A stretch of DNA of 64,000 nt from Enterobacter sp. Cy-643 (GCF_011752815.1 NZ_VWWV01000010.1:1-64000), one strand, 5' to 3'; positions 52,121-62,992 are shown, counted from the first letter of the stretch. Translations and numbers: made by a program. The notes: generated by a model not told the origin, from the letters alone.

Positions 52121-52591
52121 TTACCCTACCATGTAGGTAGCCGTTGCGCTGGCAATGTGCAGTTGATCCTGGTTATGCAGCTCTACTCGCGCTACCGCAA
52201 CTTTGTTACCGGCGCGCAACAGGCTGCTGCTGGCCGTGAAGCGCTCTCCGCGGCCCGGACGCAGATAATCCACGCGCAAATCGATGGTGCCCATTTTGGA
52301 CAGACGTTGACGAAGCTCGTCTTCGGTGATGGTGTCGTGGCGAGTCAGCGTACTGCCTACGCAGACCAGGCCAGCCGCCACGTCCAGCGCGGAGGCAATA
52401 ACGCCGCCGTGCAAAATACTTTGTGCCCAGTTGCCCACCATCATCGGTTGATTATTAAAACTCAGCTGGGCGAACGCTTTTTCGTAGCGCTCCAGCTCCA
52501 GGCCAAGCGCGCGGTTAAACGGCATGTGATACACGAAGATTTCGCCCACCAGCTTGAGGGCGGCTTCTGTGGTCAATACGGGGGAAGACAT
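52121..52591 (-). CDS. yigI: YigI, hotdog-fold acyl-CoA thioesterase
   Basis: A 156-residue single-hotdog thioesterase of the PaaI-like group, with the conserved [21 protein letters not shown] segment carrying the active-site loop. E. coli YigI acts on medium- and long-chain acyl-CoA. It stands 52 bp upstream of rarD on the same strand and is divergent from pldA. Confidence 0.93.
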   Translation of the reverse strand: MSSPVLTTEAALKLVGEIFVYHMPFNRALGLELERYEKAFAQLSFNNQPMMVGNWAQSILHGGVIASALDVAAGLVCVGSTLTRHDTITEDELRQRLSKMGTIDLRVDYLRPGRGERFTASSSLLRAGNKVAVARVELHNQDQLHIASATATYMVG

Positions 52592-52758
52592 CGTTCATTC
52601 CTCGAACAAATAACGAATAAGTTAACAAAGTGTGTAGTTTATGCTTCTCAATTGTTGCTTTCCACTTTCGGAACCGCAGAGACGTGCTTTGGCCCATCCT
52701 GCTGTAAAATGTTTGACGATAAATATTTAGACACTTTTTGTTATGGAGAACGGGACTA

Positions 52759-53625
52759 ATGCTGAAACCTTTGGGGTGGGGAGTCGCCGCGATGCTGCCC
52801 TTGACCGCCTTCGCACAAGAAACCACCATCGATAAGATCCACGACAAGCCCGCGGTGCGAGGCAGCATCATTGCCAATCTGCTGCAGGAACATGACAATC
52901 CTTTCACGCTGTACCCGTACGACACGAATTACCTGCTGTATACCTGGACCAGCGATATGAACAAAGAGGCAATCAGCTCTTATGACTGGGCCAGCAACGC
53001 GCGTAAAGACGAGGTGAAGTTCCAGCTCAGCCTGGCCTTCCCGCTTTGGCGCGGAATTCTGGGGGATAATTCAGTGCTGGCCGCCTCCTATACCCAGAAA
53101 TCCTGGTGGCAGCTGTCTAACCGCAATGAGTCCTCCCCGTTTCGTGAAACCAACTATGAGCCTCAGCTATTCCTCGGCTTTGCAACGGATGAGACCTTCG
53201 CTGGCTGGACATTGCGGGACGTTGAATTTGGCTACAACCACGACTCAAACGGTCGCTCTGACCCTACATCCCGCGGCTGGAACCGTCTGTACGCCCGCCT
53301 GATGGCACAAAACGGCGACTGGCAGGTGGAAGTGAAACCCTGGTATGTGGTGGGAAGCGTTGAGGATAACCCGGACATCACCAAATACATGGGTTACTAC
53401 CAGCTTAAGGTGGGCTATGCGCTGGGCGATGCGATTTTCAGCGTGAAGGGGCAATACAACTGGAACAGTGGCTACGGTGGGGCAGAATTTGGCGTGAGTT
53501 ACCCGATCTCGAAAAACGTTCGCTTCTATACCCAGGTCTATAGCGGCTACGGCGAATCGCTCATCGATTACAACTTTAACCAGACACGGGTTGGCGTAGG
53601 CGTTATGCTAAACGATCTTTTCTAA
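52759..53625 (+). CDS. pldA: Outer-membrane phospholipase A
   Basis: A 288-residue precursor with a signal peptide ending TAFA before Gln20 and a 12-strand barrel. Catalytic His161, Ser163 and Asn175 are in GYNHDSNGRSDPTSRGWN. The enzyme is dormant as a monomer and removes misplaced phospholipids from the outer leaflet when dimerised with calcium. The start is the ATG at 52759; an earlier ATG seven codons upstream is less likely. The C-terminal residue is Phe, as needed for BAM insertion. Confidence 0.95.
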   Translation: MLKPLGWGVAAMLPLTAFAQETTIDKIHDKPAVRGSIIANLLQEHDNPFTLYPYDTNYLLYTWTSDMNKEAISSYDWASNARKDEVKFQLSLAFPLWRGILGDNSVLAASYTQKSWWQLSNRNESSPFRETNYEPQLFLGFATDETFAGWTLRDVEFGYNHDSNGRSDPTSRGWNRLYARLMAQNGDWQVEVKPWYVVGSVEDNPDITKYMGYYQLKVGYALGDAIFSVKGQYNWNSGYGGAEFGVSYPISKNVRFYTQVYSGYGESLIDYNFNQTRVGVGVMLNDLF

Positions 53626-53644
53626 AGCATTGCAGTTTCTCTTC

Positions 53645-53672
53645 CAGGCGCTGAAAATGGCGCCTGAATTTT
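53645..53672 (+). terminator. Terminator after pldA
   Basis: A 7-bp stem CAGGCGC / GCGCCTG with an eight-base loop is followed by AATTTT, 20 bp after the pldA stop. Confidence 0.55.
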
Positions 53673-53688
53673 AGGTAGTGGGGATAGC

Positions 53689-55518
53689 GTGGCACAGGCG
53701 GAAGTAATCAATCAGGCGTCACTGGCGAGACAGGTTCTGCAGGATACCTTCGGGTATCAACAGTTCCGTCCGGGTCAGGAAACCATCATCGACACGGTGC
53801 TGGAGGGGCGTGACTGTCTGGTAGTGATGCCAACCGGCGGTGGTAAATCCCTGTGCTATCAAATTCCTGCCCTGGTGTTTGGCGGCCTGACCGTAGTGGT
53901 CTCACCGCTGATTTCCCTGATGAAAGACCAGGTCGATCAGCTGCTGGCTAACGGCGTGGCGGCGGCCTGCCTTAACTCGACCCAAACCCGTGAACAGCAA
54001 CTGGAAGTGATGACCGGCTGTCGCACCGGGCAAATTCGTCTGCTGTATATCGCGCCTGAACGCCTGATGATGGACAACTTCATCGACCATCTCAGCAACT
54101 GGCAGCTTTCGATGGTGGCGGTGGACGAAGCACACTGTATTTCGCAGTGGGGGCACGACTTCCGCCCGGAATATGCTGCCCTTGGTCAGCTTCGCGAAAG
54201 ATTGCCTGCCGTCCCCTTTGTTGCATTAACGGCCACGGCGGACGACACCACCAGGCTCGATATCGTGCGCCTGCTCGGGCTTCACGATCCGTTTATCCAA
54301 ATCAGCAGCTTCGACCGGCCGAACATTCGCTACATGCTGATGGAGAAATTTAAGCCGCTCGATCAGCTCACCCGCTATATTCAGGAACAGCGCGGTAAGT
54401 CCGGGATTATTTACTGCAACAGCCGGGCGAAAGTGGAAGACATTGCCGCCCGACTGCAAAGCAAAGGCATCAGCGCCGGCGCTTATCACGCGGGCCTGGA
54501 GCATCAGGTGCGCGGTGAGGTGCAGGAAAAATTCCAGCGTGACGATTTGCAAATTGTGGTCGCGACAGTCGCTTTCGGCATGGGCATCAACAAGCCGAAT
54601 GTGCGTTTTGTCGCCCACTTCGATATTCCCCGCAACATCGAATCTTACTATCAGGAAACGGGTCGCGCCGGGCGTGATGGCCTGCCTGCGGAAGCGATGC
54701 TGTTTTACGATCCGGCGGATATGGCCTGGCTGCGTAAATGCCTTGAAGAAAAAGCGCCGGGTCAGCTGCAGGACATCGAGCGCCATAAGCTCAATGCCAT
54801 GGGCGCGTTTGCGGAAGCGCAAACCTGTCGCCGCCTCGTGCTGCTGAACTACTTCGGCGAAGGTCGCCAACAGTCCTGCGGCAACTGCGACATCTGCCTC
54901 GATCCACCTCGCCGCTATGATGGCCTGATGGACGCGCAAAAAGCGCTGTCCTGCATTTACCGCGTCGGCCAGCGCTTTGGGATGGGCTACGTGGTTGAGG
55001 TTCTACGGGGTGCCAACAACCAGCGAATTCGCGATCTCGGCCACGACAAACTGAAAATTTACGGTGAAGGCCGCGAGCACACGACGGAACACTGGGTCAG
55101 CGTGATCCGCCAGCTCATTCACCTCGGCGTGGTGACGCAAAATATCGCCGCGCATTCGGCGCTGCAGCTCACGGAAGCGGCACGTCCTTACTTGCGTGGT
55201 GAAGAGCCGCTGATGCTGGCGGTGCCCCGTGTTGTCGCCATCAAGCCGCGCGCCAGCCAGAAAGTCTTTGGTGGTAATTACGATCGCAAGCTGTTCGCCA
55301 AACTCAGAAAGCTGCGCAAATCCATCGCGGATGAAGAAAATATCCCGCCTTATGTGGTGTTTAACGATGCGACGCTGATTGAAATGGCGGAGCAGATGCC
55401 GCTGTCTCCCGGCGAGATGCTGGGCATTAACGGGGTGGGGACGCGTAAACTTGAGCGCTTTGGTCGCCCGTTTATGACGCTTATCCGCGACCACGTTGAC
55501 GGCGTGGATGAAGAGTAG
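53689..55518 (+). CDS. recQ: RecQ helicase
   Basis: A 609-residue 3'-5' DNA helicase of the RecF recombination pathway. Walker A is PTGGGKS (49-54 core), the DEAH box is VDEAHCISQWGHDF; the zinc-binding cysteines are in QTCRRL and SCGNCDICLDP; the HRDC domain covers about 530-609. The start is GTG with weak upstream signals, as in E. coli. The length is identical to E. coli RecQ. Confidence 0.97.
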   Translation: MAQAEVINQASLARQVLQDTFGYQQFRPGQETIIDTVLEGRDCLVVMPTGGGKSLCYQIPALVFGGLTVVVSPLISLMKDQVDQLLANGVAAACLNSTQTREQQLEVMTGCRTGQIRLLYIAPERLMMDNFIDHLSNWQLSMVAVDEAHCISQWGHDFRPEYAALGQLRERLPAVPFVALTATADDTTRLDIVRLLGLHDPFIQISSFDRPNIRYMLMEKFKPLDQLTRYIQEQRGKSGIIYCNSRAKVEDIAARLQSKGISAGAYHAGLEHQVRGEVQEKFQRDDLQIVVATVAFGMGINKPNVRFVAHFDIPRNIESYYQETGRAGRDGLPAEAMLFYDPADMAWLRKCLEEKAPGQLQDIERHKLNAMGAFAEAQTCRRLVLLNYFGEGRQQSCGNCDICLDPPRRYDGLMDAQKALSCIYRVGQRFGMGYVVEVLRGANNQRIRDLGHDKLKIYGEGREHTTEHWVSVIRQLIHLGVVTQNIAAHSALQLTEAARPYLRGEEPLMLAVPRVVAIKPRASQKVFGGNYDRKLFAKLRKLRKSIADEENIPPYVVFNDATLIEMAEQMPLSPGEMLGINGVGTRKLERFGRPFMTLIRDHVDGVDEE

Positions 55519-55582
55519 CCTGCCGCGAGGAAAAGTGGCAGGATAATGACTCTTCGAATTATCTGCACGCGAGCTATTCCCT

Positions 55583-56203
55583 ATGTTAATGCTATTTCTG
55601 ACCGTGGCGCTGGTGCATATCGTTGCCCTGATGAGCCCGGGTCCTGACTTTTTCTTTGTTTCCCAGACAGCCGTGAGCCGCTCTCGCAAAGAGGCGATGA
55701 TGGGCGTGCTGGGTATCACCGCTGGTGTTATGGTTTGGGCGGGTGTGGCGCTGCTTGGCCTGCACCTGATCCTCGAAAAAATGGCCTGGCTGCATAACAT
55801 CATCATGGTCGGCGGCGGGCTGTATCTGTGCTGGATGGGCTATCAGATGCTGCGCGGCGCGTTCAAGAAAGAAGCTAAAGGCGAAGACGCGCCAAAAGTC
55901 GAGCTGGCGAGCGGTGGGAAGAGTTTTGTGAAAGGGCTGCTGACGAACCTGGCTAACCCGAAAGCGATTATTTACTTCGGCAGCGTGTTCTCGCTGTTTG
56001 TCGGCGATAACGTCGGCAGCGCTGAGCGCTGGGGCCTGTTTGTGCTGATCGCGATTGAAACTTTCGCCTGGTTCACGATTGTGGCGAGCCTGTTCGCCTT
56101 ACCCAAAATGCGTCGCGGCTATCAGCGCCTCGCCAAATGGATCGACGGTATGGCGGGCGCTCTGTTCACCGGGTTTGGTATTCACCTGATCATCTCCCGA
56201 TAA
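55583..56203 (+). CDS. rhtC: RhtC, threonine exporter
   Basis: A 206-residue LysE-family exporter with five to six membrane helices. The conserved N-terminal MSPGPDFFFVSQTAVSRSR and the LLTNLANPKAIIYFGSVFS loop are typical. In E. coli it exports threonine. It is convergent with rhtB, the stops adjoining at 56203/56204. Confidence 0.95.
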   Translation: MLMLFLTVALVHIVALMSPGPDFFFVSQTAVSRSRKEAMMGVLGITAGVMVWAGVALLGLHLILEKMAWLHNIIMVGGGLYLCWMGYQMLRGAFKKEAKGEDAPKVELASGGKSFVKGLLTNLANPKAIIYFGSVFSLFVGDNVGSAERWGLFVLIAIETFAWFTIVASLFALPKMRRGYQRLAKWIDGMAGALFTGFGIHLIISR

Positions 56204-56824
56204 TCAGGCCTGGCGCGCTCCCGCAAGCAGCGCGCCAACCAGCATAAACAGCGAGCCAAAGACCCGGTTCAGGGCTTTCATCTGGCGCGGCCCTTTAATC
56301 CAGGCGGCAATCCGTTTGGCCAGGGTCGCATAGCCAATCATCACAATAATATCGACGACGACTGTGGTAACACCGAGCACAACGTACTGCATCGCCTGGG
56401 GCTGATGTGGGACGATAAACTGCGGGAACAGCGCGGCCAGAAACACGATGCTCTTCGGGTTGGTCAGGTTAACAAACACCGCGCGCTTGAACAGTTTGCT
56501 GCGCGGTTGCGTGGTGGCCAGCGTGTTTAAATCCAGTGCGCCAGCGGCTCTCCATTGCTGGATGCCCAGCCAGATAAGATAGGCAACGCCCGCCCACTTC
56601 AGCACTTCAAAGGCCAGCAGCGAGCGTGAAAACAGGGCCCCAAGCCCAACGCCGACCAGTACAATATGCAGCGCCAGCCCGGTTTGCAGCCCGGTAATTG
56701 ACGCTGCCGCTCCGCGATAGCCGTGGCTGATAGCGGTAGTCATGGTATTGATGGCCCCGGAGCCGGGGGAAAGGCTAAGAATTATTGTGGTTAGCAGATA
56801 GGTAAACCACCACTCGAAGGTCAT
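56204..56824 (-). CDS. rhtB: RhtB, homoserine/threonine exporter
   Basis: A 206-residue LysE-family exporter for homoserine, homoserine lactone and threonine. The conserved N-terminal [15 protein letters not shown] and the [20 protein letters not shown] loop identify it. I start at the ATG at 56824 (MTFEWW), the E. coli length; 11 upstream codons are unsupported. It is divergent from pldB. Confidence 0.95.
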   Translation of the reverse strand: MTFEWWFTYLLTTIILSLSPGSGAINTMTTAISHGYRGAAASITGLQTGLALHIVLVGVGLGALFSRSLLAFEVLKWAGVAYLIWLGIQQWRAAGALDLNTLATTQPRSKLFKRAVFVNLTNPKSIVFLAALFPQFIVPHQPQAMQYVVLGVTTVVVDIIVMIGYATLAKRIAAWIKGPRQMKALNRVFGSLFMLVGALLAGARQA

Positions 56825-56912
56825 GCGAAACTCCCTGAACGCGCGCTTTTGTGCCACAATACGCTATTGTTGATAAGCGTGCCACGGGCCATAAAAAAAC
56901 CACAGATACCTG

Positions 56913-57917
56913 ATGCCGACCCCTATGTCTCAGCATAAAAATGGATGGTTAGAACGGGAAGGCGCATTTGCCGCTTTTGCCACGGGTCCACTGACGGACT
57001 TCTGGCGTAAGCGCGAAGAGCGCGAATTCACCGGCGTGGATGACGTGCCGGTTCGCTATGTTCGCTTTTGCTCGGCGCAGCACGATCGCGTGATTGTGGT
57101 TTGCCCGGGTAGAATAGAAAGCTACGTGAAATATGCTGAGCTGGCGTATGACCTGTTCCACAGCGGGTTTGATGTGTTGATCATCGACCACCGCGGGCAG
57201 GGGCGTTCAGGACGGATGCTGTCGGACAGCCACCGTGGCCACGTCGTCAACTTTAGTGACTATGTCGAAGATTTTGACCACTTTTACCAACAGGAAGTGG
57301 CGTCAGGGCACTGGCGTAAACGCTACCTGCTGGCCCATTCGATGGGGGGCGCCATTGCCGCGTTATGGTTACAGCAAGCCCCGGCTGCTTTTGATGCGGC
57401 CGCGCTCTGCGCCCCGATGTTTGGTATTATTCTGCGCTGGCCGGAATGGATGGTTCGCCATATTCTTGACTGGGCCGAAGGGCATCCACGTATTCGGGAA
57501 GGATACGCCATTGGGACGGGCCGCTGGCGTGCGTTGCCGTTTAGCGTTAACGTCCTGACCCACAGCGAAGAGCGGTACCGCCGCAGCCTGCGTTTTTATG
57601 CTGATGAGCCAGCATTGCGGGTGGGCGGGCCAACGTTCCATTGGGTACGAGAAGGGATCCTCGCCGGAGAAAAGGTGTTAGCAGGAGCCACTGCCATCAC
57701 CACGCCGATCTTTTTACTCCAGGCGGAAGAGGAGCGAGTGGTTGATAACCGCGCGCACCAGCAATTCTGCGAAATTATGGTCGCGGCGGGCCACCCTTGT
57801 GAGGGGGAAACACCTTACGTCATTGAAGGCGCGTATCATGAGATCCTGTTTGAGAAGGACGCTATGCGAGCCAGAGCATTGTCTGCCGTGCTTGAGTTTT
57901 TCGACCGGCATAACTAA
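56913..57917 (+). CDS. pldB: PldB, lysophospholipase L2
   Basis: A 334-residue alpha/beta hydrolase cleaving lysophospholipids at the inner membrane. The nucleophile Ser is in LAHSMGGAIAALW, with Asp and His expected in EEERVVDNR and GAYHEILFEKD. A second ATG four codons in (MSQHKN, 56925) may be the true start; neither has a good ribosome binding site. yigL follows within 33 bp on the same strand. Confidence 0.93.
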   Translation: MPTPMSQHKNGWLEREGAFAAFATGPLTDFWRKREEREFTGVDDVPVRYVRFCSAQHDRVIVVCPGRIESYVKYAELAYDLFHSGFDVLIIDHRGQGRSGRMLSDSHRGHVVNFSDYVEDFDHFYQQEVASGHWRKRYLLAHSMGGAIAALWLQQAPAAFDAAALCAPMFGIILRWPEWMVRHILDWAEGHPRIREGYAIGTGRWRALPFSVNVLTHSEERYRRSLRFYADEPALRVGGPTFHWVREGILAGEKVLAGATAITTPIFLLQAEEERVVDNRAHQQFCEIMVAAGHPCEGETPYVIEGAYHEILFEKDAMRARALSAVLEFFDRHN

Positions 57918-57950
57918 TTGAAAATATCTCTCCAGAGGCTGAATATCCCT

Positions 57951-58757
57951 ATGTACCACGTCGTTGCTTCAGATTTAGATGGCACCTTGCTGTCTCCCGA
58001 TCATTTCCTCTCCGCTTATGCGAAAGAAACGTTAAAACTGCTCACCGCTGAAGGCGTTAACTTTGTTTTTGCCACCGGTCGTCACCATATCGACGTGGCG
58101 CAAATTCGCGACAATCTTGAGATCAAGGCGTACATGATCACCTCGAACGGCGCGCGCGTGCACGATACCGACGGCAACTTGTTCTTCTCTCACGATCTCG
58201 ACCACGACATCGCTCAGGACTTGTTTGGCGTGGTGCATAACAACCCGGACATCGTGACCAACGTCTACAAAGGCGACGAGTGGTTTATGAACCGCCATCG
58301 CCCGGAAGAGATGAAATACTTCCAGGAGGCCAAATTCAGCTACACCCTGTTTGAACCAGGCCTGCTGGAAGCCGACGGCGTCAGCAAAGTATTCTTTACC
58401 TGCGACGATCACGACACGCTGCTGCCGCTGGAACAGGCAATTAACGCCCGCTGGGGTGACCGCGTGAACGTCAGCTTCTCGACGCTGACCTGCCTCGAAG
58501 TGATGGCGGGTGGTGTGTCCAAAGGACACGCGCTGGAAGCGGTCTCGAAAGCCATGGGTTACGGCCTGAAGGACTGCATTGCCTTCGGCGACGGCATGAA
58601 CGACGCCGAGATGCTGAGCATGGCGGGCAAAGGGTGCATTATGGGCAACGCTCACCAGCGCCTGAAAGATCTGCTGCCGGAGCTGGAAGTGATTGGCACC
58701 AACGGCGACAACGCAGTGCCACACTATCTGCGCAGGCTGTTCCTCAAGGCTGAATGA
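57951..58757 (+). CDS. yigL: YigL, HAD-IIB phosphatase (PLP / sugar phosphate)
   Basis: A 268-residue Cof-type phosphatase. Motif I is SDLDGTLLSPDH (Asp8, Asp10), and motif IV is AFGDGMNDAEML. E. coli YigL acts on PLP, glucose-6-P and related sugar phosphates; in sugar-phosphate stress its mRNA is stabilised by the small RNA SgrS, by pairing within pldB. The start is the ATG at 57951; 11 more codons upstream are open but not conserved. Confidence 0.95.
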   Translation: MYHVVASDLDGTLLSPDHFLSAYAKETLKLLTAEGVNFVFATGRHHIDVAQIRDNLEIKAYMITSNGARVHDTDGNLFFSHDLDHDIAQDLFGVVHNNPDIVTNVYKGDEWFMNRHRPEEMKYFQEAKFSYTLFEPGLLEADGVSKVFFTCDDHDTLLPLEQAINARWGDRVNVSFSTLTCLEVMAGGVSKGHALEAVSKAMGYGLKDCIAFGDGMNDAEMLSMAGKGCIMGNAHQRLKDLLPELEVIGTNGDNAVPHYLRRLFLKAE

Positions 58758-58868
58758 TGGGTAAATGATGGGTGGTTTATTAATGACCACTCGTCAACTA
58801 AATAGTTAAGCCAATGTAGCATCCTCTCAGTACAATGGCGCAATCTTGTTCGTTGTGGATTGCTTATT

Positions 58869-59768
58869 GTGCCATTACTCATCATTACCACGATTCTGTG
58901 GGCCTTCTCGTTTAGCCTGATTGGGGAGTACCTCGCCGGGCATGTGGACAGCTATTTCTCGGTGCTGATGCGCGTTGGCCTGGCGGCGCTGGTGTTTCTG
59001 CCGTTCCTGCGTTTTAAAGGTTACCCGCTCAAAACCCTGCTGCTGTATATGCTGGTGGGCGCGCTACAGCTGGGCGTGATGTACCTCTTCAGCTTCCGCG
59101 CTTACCTCTATCTCACGGTATCCGAATTCCTGCTTTTCACGGTAATGACGCCGCTGTACGTCACGCTGATTTACGACCTGCTGAGCGGCAATAAACTGCG
59201 CTGGGGCTATGCGCTGAGTGCAGGGCTGGCGGTGATTGGCGCGGCGATTATTCGCTACGATAAAGTCAGCGATCACTTCTGGATCGGCCTGCTGCTGGTG
59301 CAGGGGGCGAACATCTGCTTCGCTATCGGCATGGTGGGCTACAAGCGCCTGATGGAAACGCACCCGATGCCGCAGCACTGCGCGTTTTCGTGGTTCTATC
59401 TGGGGGCGTTTATTGTCGCCGTTGTTGCCTGGTTTGCGCTTGGCAATCCGCAGAAACTCCCCACCACGACGCTACAGTGGGGGATTTTGGTCTGGCTTGG
59501 CGTTGTCGCTTCCGGGTTGGGTTATTTTATGTGGAACTACGGCGCAACTCAGGTGGACGCCGGCACGCTCGGTATCATGAACAACGTGCACGTCCCGGCC
59601 GGGCTGCTGGTGAATCTTGCCATCTGGCAGGAGCAGCCCCACTGGCCGAGCTTTATTATTGGGGGAACGGTGATAATGGCCTCGCTGTGGGTACATCGCC
59701 GATGGGTCGCGCCGCGTTCTTCACAAACGGTAAATGGTCGCAGGCGTGCTGACGCGTCGAGCGAATAA
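58869..59768 (+). CDS. yigM: YigM (BioP), EamA-family biotin transporter
   Basis: A 299-residue protein with ten expected membrane helices in two EamA repeats. E. coli YigM imports biotin. I choose the GTG at 58869 ([13 protein letters not shown]), which yields the E. coli length; a TTG three codons earlier is also possible. The last 113 bp overlap the convergent metR coding sequence; the C-terminal tail (about 30 residues, Arg-rich) lies in that overlap. Confidence 0.88.
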   Translation: MPLLIITTILWAFSFSLIGEYLAGHVDSYFSVLMRVGLAALVFLPFLRFKGYPLKTLLLYMLVGALQLGVMYLFSFRAYLYLTVSEFLLFTVMTPLYVTLIYDLLSGNKLRWGYALSAGLAVIGAAIIRYDKVSDHFWIGLLLVQGANICFAIGMVGYKRLMETHPMPQHCAFSWFYLGAFIVAVVAWFALGNPQKLPTTTLQWGILVWLGVVASGLGYFMWNYGATQVDAGTLGIMNNVHVPAGLLVNLAIWQEQPHWPSFIIGGTVIMASLWVHRRWVAPRSSQTVNGRRRADASSE

Positions 59769-60609
59769 ACGCCTCGGTCACCGGCTGGCGCTGTTCGCCG
59801 TCACGTACCGCGGCGTAGAGGCGGCTCCATAAACCTTCACCCAGGGTTCTGGTCACAATCAGGCCCTGGTGCTCAAAGCTTTCCACCACCCAATGCGGCA
59901 GGGCGGCAATCCCCATCCGCGCCGACACCATCTGAATCAGCAGCAGCGTATTATCGACGTTTTTCAGCGACGGGCTAACCCCTGCGGGCTGCAGGAAATG
60001 ACGCCAGATATCCATACGCTCGCGCTGTACCGGGTAGATAAGCAGCGTTTCAAGCGTTAAGTCATCAGGCTCAATGCTCTGCTTCTTCGCCAGCGGGTGG
60101 TCGGTCGCCATCACCAGGCGCACTTCAAAATCAAACATCGGCGAATAATGTAGCCCGCTGCGCGGCAGAATATCCGATGTCAGAACGATATCCAGCTCTC
60201 CCTGCTGCAGCGCAGGCTGCGGATCAAACGTTACGCCAGATTTAAAGTCCATCTCCACCTGCGGCCAGTGCTGGCGGAAATTCTCCAGCGCAGGCGTTAG
60301 CCACTGAATGCAGCTGTGGCACTCAATCGCAATACGCAGCCGGGTCTGGTGCGGCTCATTGCAGGCCTGCAGGGCGCGGCCAATCTGCGGCAATACTTGT
60401 TCCGCCAACTGCAGCAGGATCTCCCCCTGCGGCGTGAAGCGAAGTGGCTGACTTTTACGGATAAACAGGCGAAAGCCGAGCCGCTGCTCCAGATCGCTGA
60501 ACTGGTGAGAGAGGGCCGACTGAGTCTGATGCAGGGCGGCAGCAGCGGCGGCCAGCGAACCGCTGTGTCGTAACGCTTGCAGCGTCCGCAGGTGTTTAAT
60601 CTCGATCAT
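59656..60609 (-). CDS. metR: MetR, LysR-type regulator of methionine genes
   Basis: A 317-residue LysR regulator, the E. coli length. The winged helix-turn-helix is at about 1-60 ([20 protein letters not shown]). With homocysteine as coactivator it activates metE and also acts on metA, metH, glyA and hmp. It is divergent from metE, sharing a 117-bp control region with MetJ boxes, and a MetR-type site overlaps its own start codon. Confidence 0.96.
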   Translation of the reverse strand: MIEIKHLRTLQALRHSGSLAAAAAALHQTQSALSHQFSDLEQRLGFRLFIRKSQPLRFTPQGEILLQLAEQVLPQIGRALQACNEPHQTRLRIAIECHSCIQWLTPALENFRQHWPQVEMDFKSGVTFDPQPALQQGELDIVLTSDILPRSGLHYSPMFDFEVRLVMATDHPLAKKQSIEPDDLTLETLLIYPVQRERMDIWRHFLQPAGVSPSLKNVDNTLLLIQMVSARMGIAALPHWVVESFEHQGLIVTRTLGEGLWSRLYAAVRDGEQRQPVTEAFIRSTRQHACDHLPFVKNAARPIGDVPTARPLSPFPQ

Positions 60610-60621
60610 GAAAGTCCTTCA
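60609..60621. promoter_or_regulatory. MetR site at the metR start
   Basis: TGAAAGTCCTTCA is a perfect TGAA-N5-TTCA dyad. It begins at the first base of the metR start codon, where binding would also block metR transcription. A weaker half-match (TGAACAAATTGCG) follows at 60630. Confidence 0.75.
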
Positions 60622-60672
60622 CTTCGGCATGAACAAATTGCGCTTGAGGATTATACAGTACCTGCTGATTAT

Positions 60673-60696
60673 AGAAGTGTAAACATCTGGATGGCT
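60673..60696. promoter_or_regulatory. Tandem MetJ boxes upstream of metE
   Basis: Three adjoining 8-mers, AGAAGTGT, AAACATCT and GGATGGCT, match the met box AGACGTCT at 6, 6 and 5 of 8 positions. MetJ with S-adenosylmethionine binds two or more such boxes in tandem and would repress both metE and metR. Confidence 0.65.
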
Positions 60697-60726
60697 AAAT
60701 ACATCGCACCGAATAGAGGAAAGACC

Positions 60727-62988
60727 ATGACAATCCATAATCACACTCTGGGGTTCCCTCGCGTCGGCCTTAAGCGCGAGTTGAAAAAAGCACAGGAAAG
60801 CTACTGGGCAGGGAGTACCTCCCGCGAAGAATTACTGGCGGTTGGCCGCGAACTGCGTGCCCGCCACTGGGACCAGCAAAAACAAGCTGGCGTTGAATTA
60901 CTGCCGGTGGGCGATTTCGCCTGGTACGACCATGTTCTGACCACCAGCCTGCTGCTCGGTAACGTACCGGCTCGTCATCAGAACAAAGACGGCAGCGTCG
61001 ATATCGATACGCTGTTTCGCATCGGCCGTGGCCGGGCACCAACCGGCGAGCCTGCTGCCGCCGCAGAAATGACCAAATGGTTCAATACCAACTACCACTA
61101 CATGGTGCCGGAATTTACTAAGGGGCAGCAGTTCAAACTGACCTGGACTCAGCTGCTGGAAGAAGTCGATGAGGTGCTTGCGCTGGGCCATAAGGTAAAA
61201 CCTGTCCTGCTTGGGCCAGTGACTTACCTGTGGTTGGGCAAAGTGAAAGGCGAACAGTTTGACCGCCTGAGCCTGTTGAAAGATATTTTGCCTGTCTACC
61301 AGCAGGTGCTGGCCGAATTGGCGAAGCGTGGCGTTGAGTGGGTACAAATCGATGAGCCTGCGCTGGTGCTGGAGCTGCCAAAAGCGTGGCTGGACGCTTT
61401 CAAACCGGCCTATGACGCGCTGACCGGCCGGGTGAAGCTGCTGCTTACCACCTACTTCGAAGGCGTAGGGCCAAACCTGGACACCATCACTGCGCTGCCG
61501 GTGCAGGGTCTGCACGTTGATTTTGTGCATGGCAAAGATGACGTGAATGATATCCATAAAAAACTGCCTGCAAACTGGCTGCTGTCGGCGGGTGTTATCA
61601 ATGGCCGTAACGTCTGGCGCGCCGATCTGACGGAGAAATACGCTCAGCTAAAAGATCTGGTGGGTCAACGTGAGCTGTGGGTGGCATCTTCCTGTTCTCT
61701 GCTGCACAGTCCAATCGACCTGAGCGTAGAAACTCGTCTGGATGCCGAAGTTAAAAGCTGGTTCGCTTTTGCGCTGCAGAAGTGTGCCGAACTGTCTCTG
61801 CTGACTGAAGCGTTAAACAGCGGGAATACCGCCAAAATTGCTGAATGGAGTGCGCCGATTCAGGCTCGTCGTCAGTCGAAGCGTGTGCACAATGCCGCTG
61901 TCAGCGAGCGTCTGGCTAAAATTACCGCTCAGGACAGCCAGCGCCAGAATGCTTACACTGCCCGTGCAGCAGCCCAGCGTGAACGCTTCAACCTGCCGGC
62001 CTGGCCAACGACGACCATCGGCTCCTTCCCGCAAACAACTGAAATTCGCGGCCTGCGTCTGGACTTCAAAAAAGGCAAGCTGGACGCGAACAACTATCGC
62101 ACCGGTATCGCCGAACATATTAAACAGGCGATTGCAGAGCAGGAACGTCTGGGACTTGATGTGTTGGTGCACGGTGAAGCTGAGCGTAACGACATGGTTG
62201 AGTATTTCGGCGAGCATCTGGATGGCTTCGTCTTTACTCAGAACGGCTGGGTGCAGAGCTACGGTTCCCGCTGCGTGAAACCTCCGATTGTTATCGGCGA
62301 TATCAGCCGTCCAGAGCCGATCACCGTTGAGTGGGCCAAATACGCGCAGTCCCTGACCGACAAACCGGTTAAAGGCATGCTGACCGGCCCGGTGACGATT
62401 CTTTGCTGGTCCTTCCCGCGTGAAGATGTTTCCCGAGAGACTATCGCGAAGCAGATTGCGCTGGCCTTGCGTGACGAAGTAGCGGATCTGGAAGCCGCAG
62501 GTATCGGTATCATCCAGATTGATGAACCCGCTCTGCGTGAAGGTTTACCGCTCCGCCAGTCCGACTGGCAGGCTTATCTGGAGTGGGGCGTGGAAGCCTT
62601 CCGTCTGAACGCCGCCGTGGTGCGAGATGACACTCAAATCCACACCCACATGTGCTACTGCGAGTTCAACGACATCATGGACTCCATTGCGGCGCTGGAT
62701 GCGGACGTGATCACCATCGAAACTTCCCGTTCCGATATGGATCTGCTGGAGGCGTTTAAAGAGTTCGAATACCCGAATGAAATCGGGCCGGGCGTGTACG
62801 ACATCCACTCTCCAAACGTTCCGGATGTGCAATGGATTGAAGCCCTGCTCAAGAAAGCGGCGGAATCTGTTCCGGCAGAGCGCCTGTGGGTTAACCCGGA
62901 CTGCGGCCTGAAAACCCGTGGCTGGCCAGAAACCCGTGCGGCGCTGGCAAACATGGTGCAAGCGGCGCAGAATCTGCGCGAGGCTTAA
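60727..62988 (+). CDS. metE: Cobalamin-independent methionine synthase
   Basis: A 753-residue zinc enzyme that transfers the methyl group of 5-methyltetrahydropteroyltri-glutamate to homocysteine. Zinc ligands are His641 and Cys643 (HTHMCYCEF) and Cys726 ([10 protein letters not shown]), with Glu665 expected. The start is the ATG at 60727, with AGAGGAAAG before it; a 50-codon upstream open frame crosses the promoter and is not coding. Confidence 0.98.
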   Translation: MTIHNHTLGFPRVGLKRELKKAQESYWAGSTSREELLAVGRELRARHWDQQKQAGVELLPVGDFAWYDHVLTTSLLLGNVPARHQNKDGSVDIDTLFRIGRGRAPTGEPAAAAEMTKWFNTNYHYMVPEFTKGQQFKLTWTQLLEEVDEVLALGHKVKPVLLGPVTYLWLGKVKGEQFDRLSLLKDILPVYQQVLAELAKRGVEWVQIDEPALVLELPKAWLDAFKPAYDALTGRVKLLLTTYFEGVGPNLDTITALPVQGLHVDFVHGKDDVNDIHKKLPANWLLSAGVINGRNVWRADLTEKYAQLKDLVGQRELWVASSCSLLHSPIDLSVETRLDAEVKSWFAFALQKCAELSLLTEALNSGNTAKIAEWSAPIQARRQSKRVHNAAVSERLAKITAQDSQRQNAYTARAAAQRERFNLPAWPTTTIGSFPQTTEIRGLRLDFKKGKLDANNYRTGIAEHIKQAIAEQERLGLDVLVHGEAERNDMVEYFGEHLDGFVFTQNGWVQSYGSRCVKPPIVIGDISRPEPITVEWAKYAQSLTDKPVKGMLTGPVTILCWSFPREDVSRETIAKQIALALRDEVADLEAAGIGIIQIDEPALREGLPLRQSDWQAYLEWGVEAFRLNAAVVRDDTQIHTHMCYCEFNDIMDSIAALDADVITIETSRSDMDLLEAFKEFEYPNEIGPGVYDIHSPNVPDVQWIEALLKKAAESVPAERLWVNPDCGLKTRGWPETRAALANMVQAAQNLREA

Positions 62989-62992
62989 TACT

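Noticed and set aside
60577-60726. 50-codon in-frame extension of metE
   Set aside because: It crosses the MetJ and MetR sites and the metR start; the ATG at 60727 has a good ribosome binding site and gives 753 residues.
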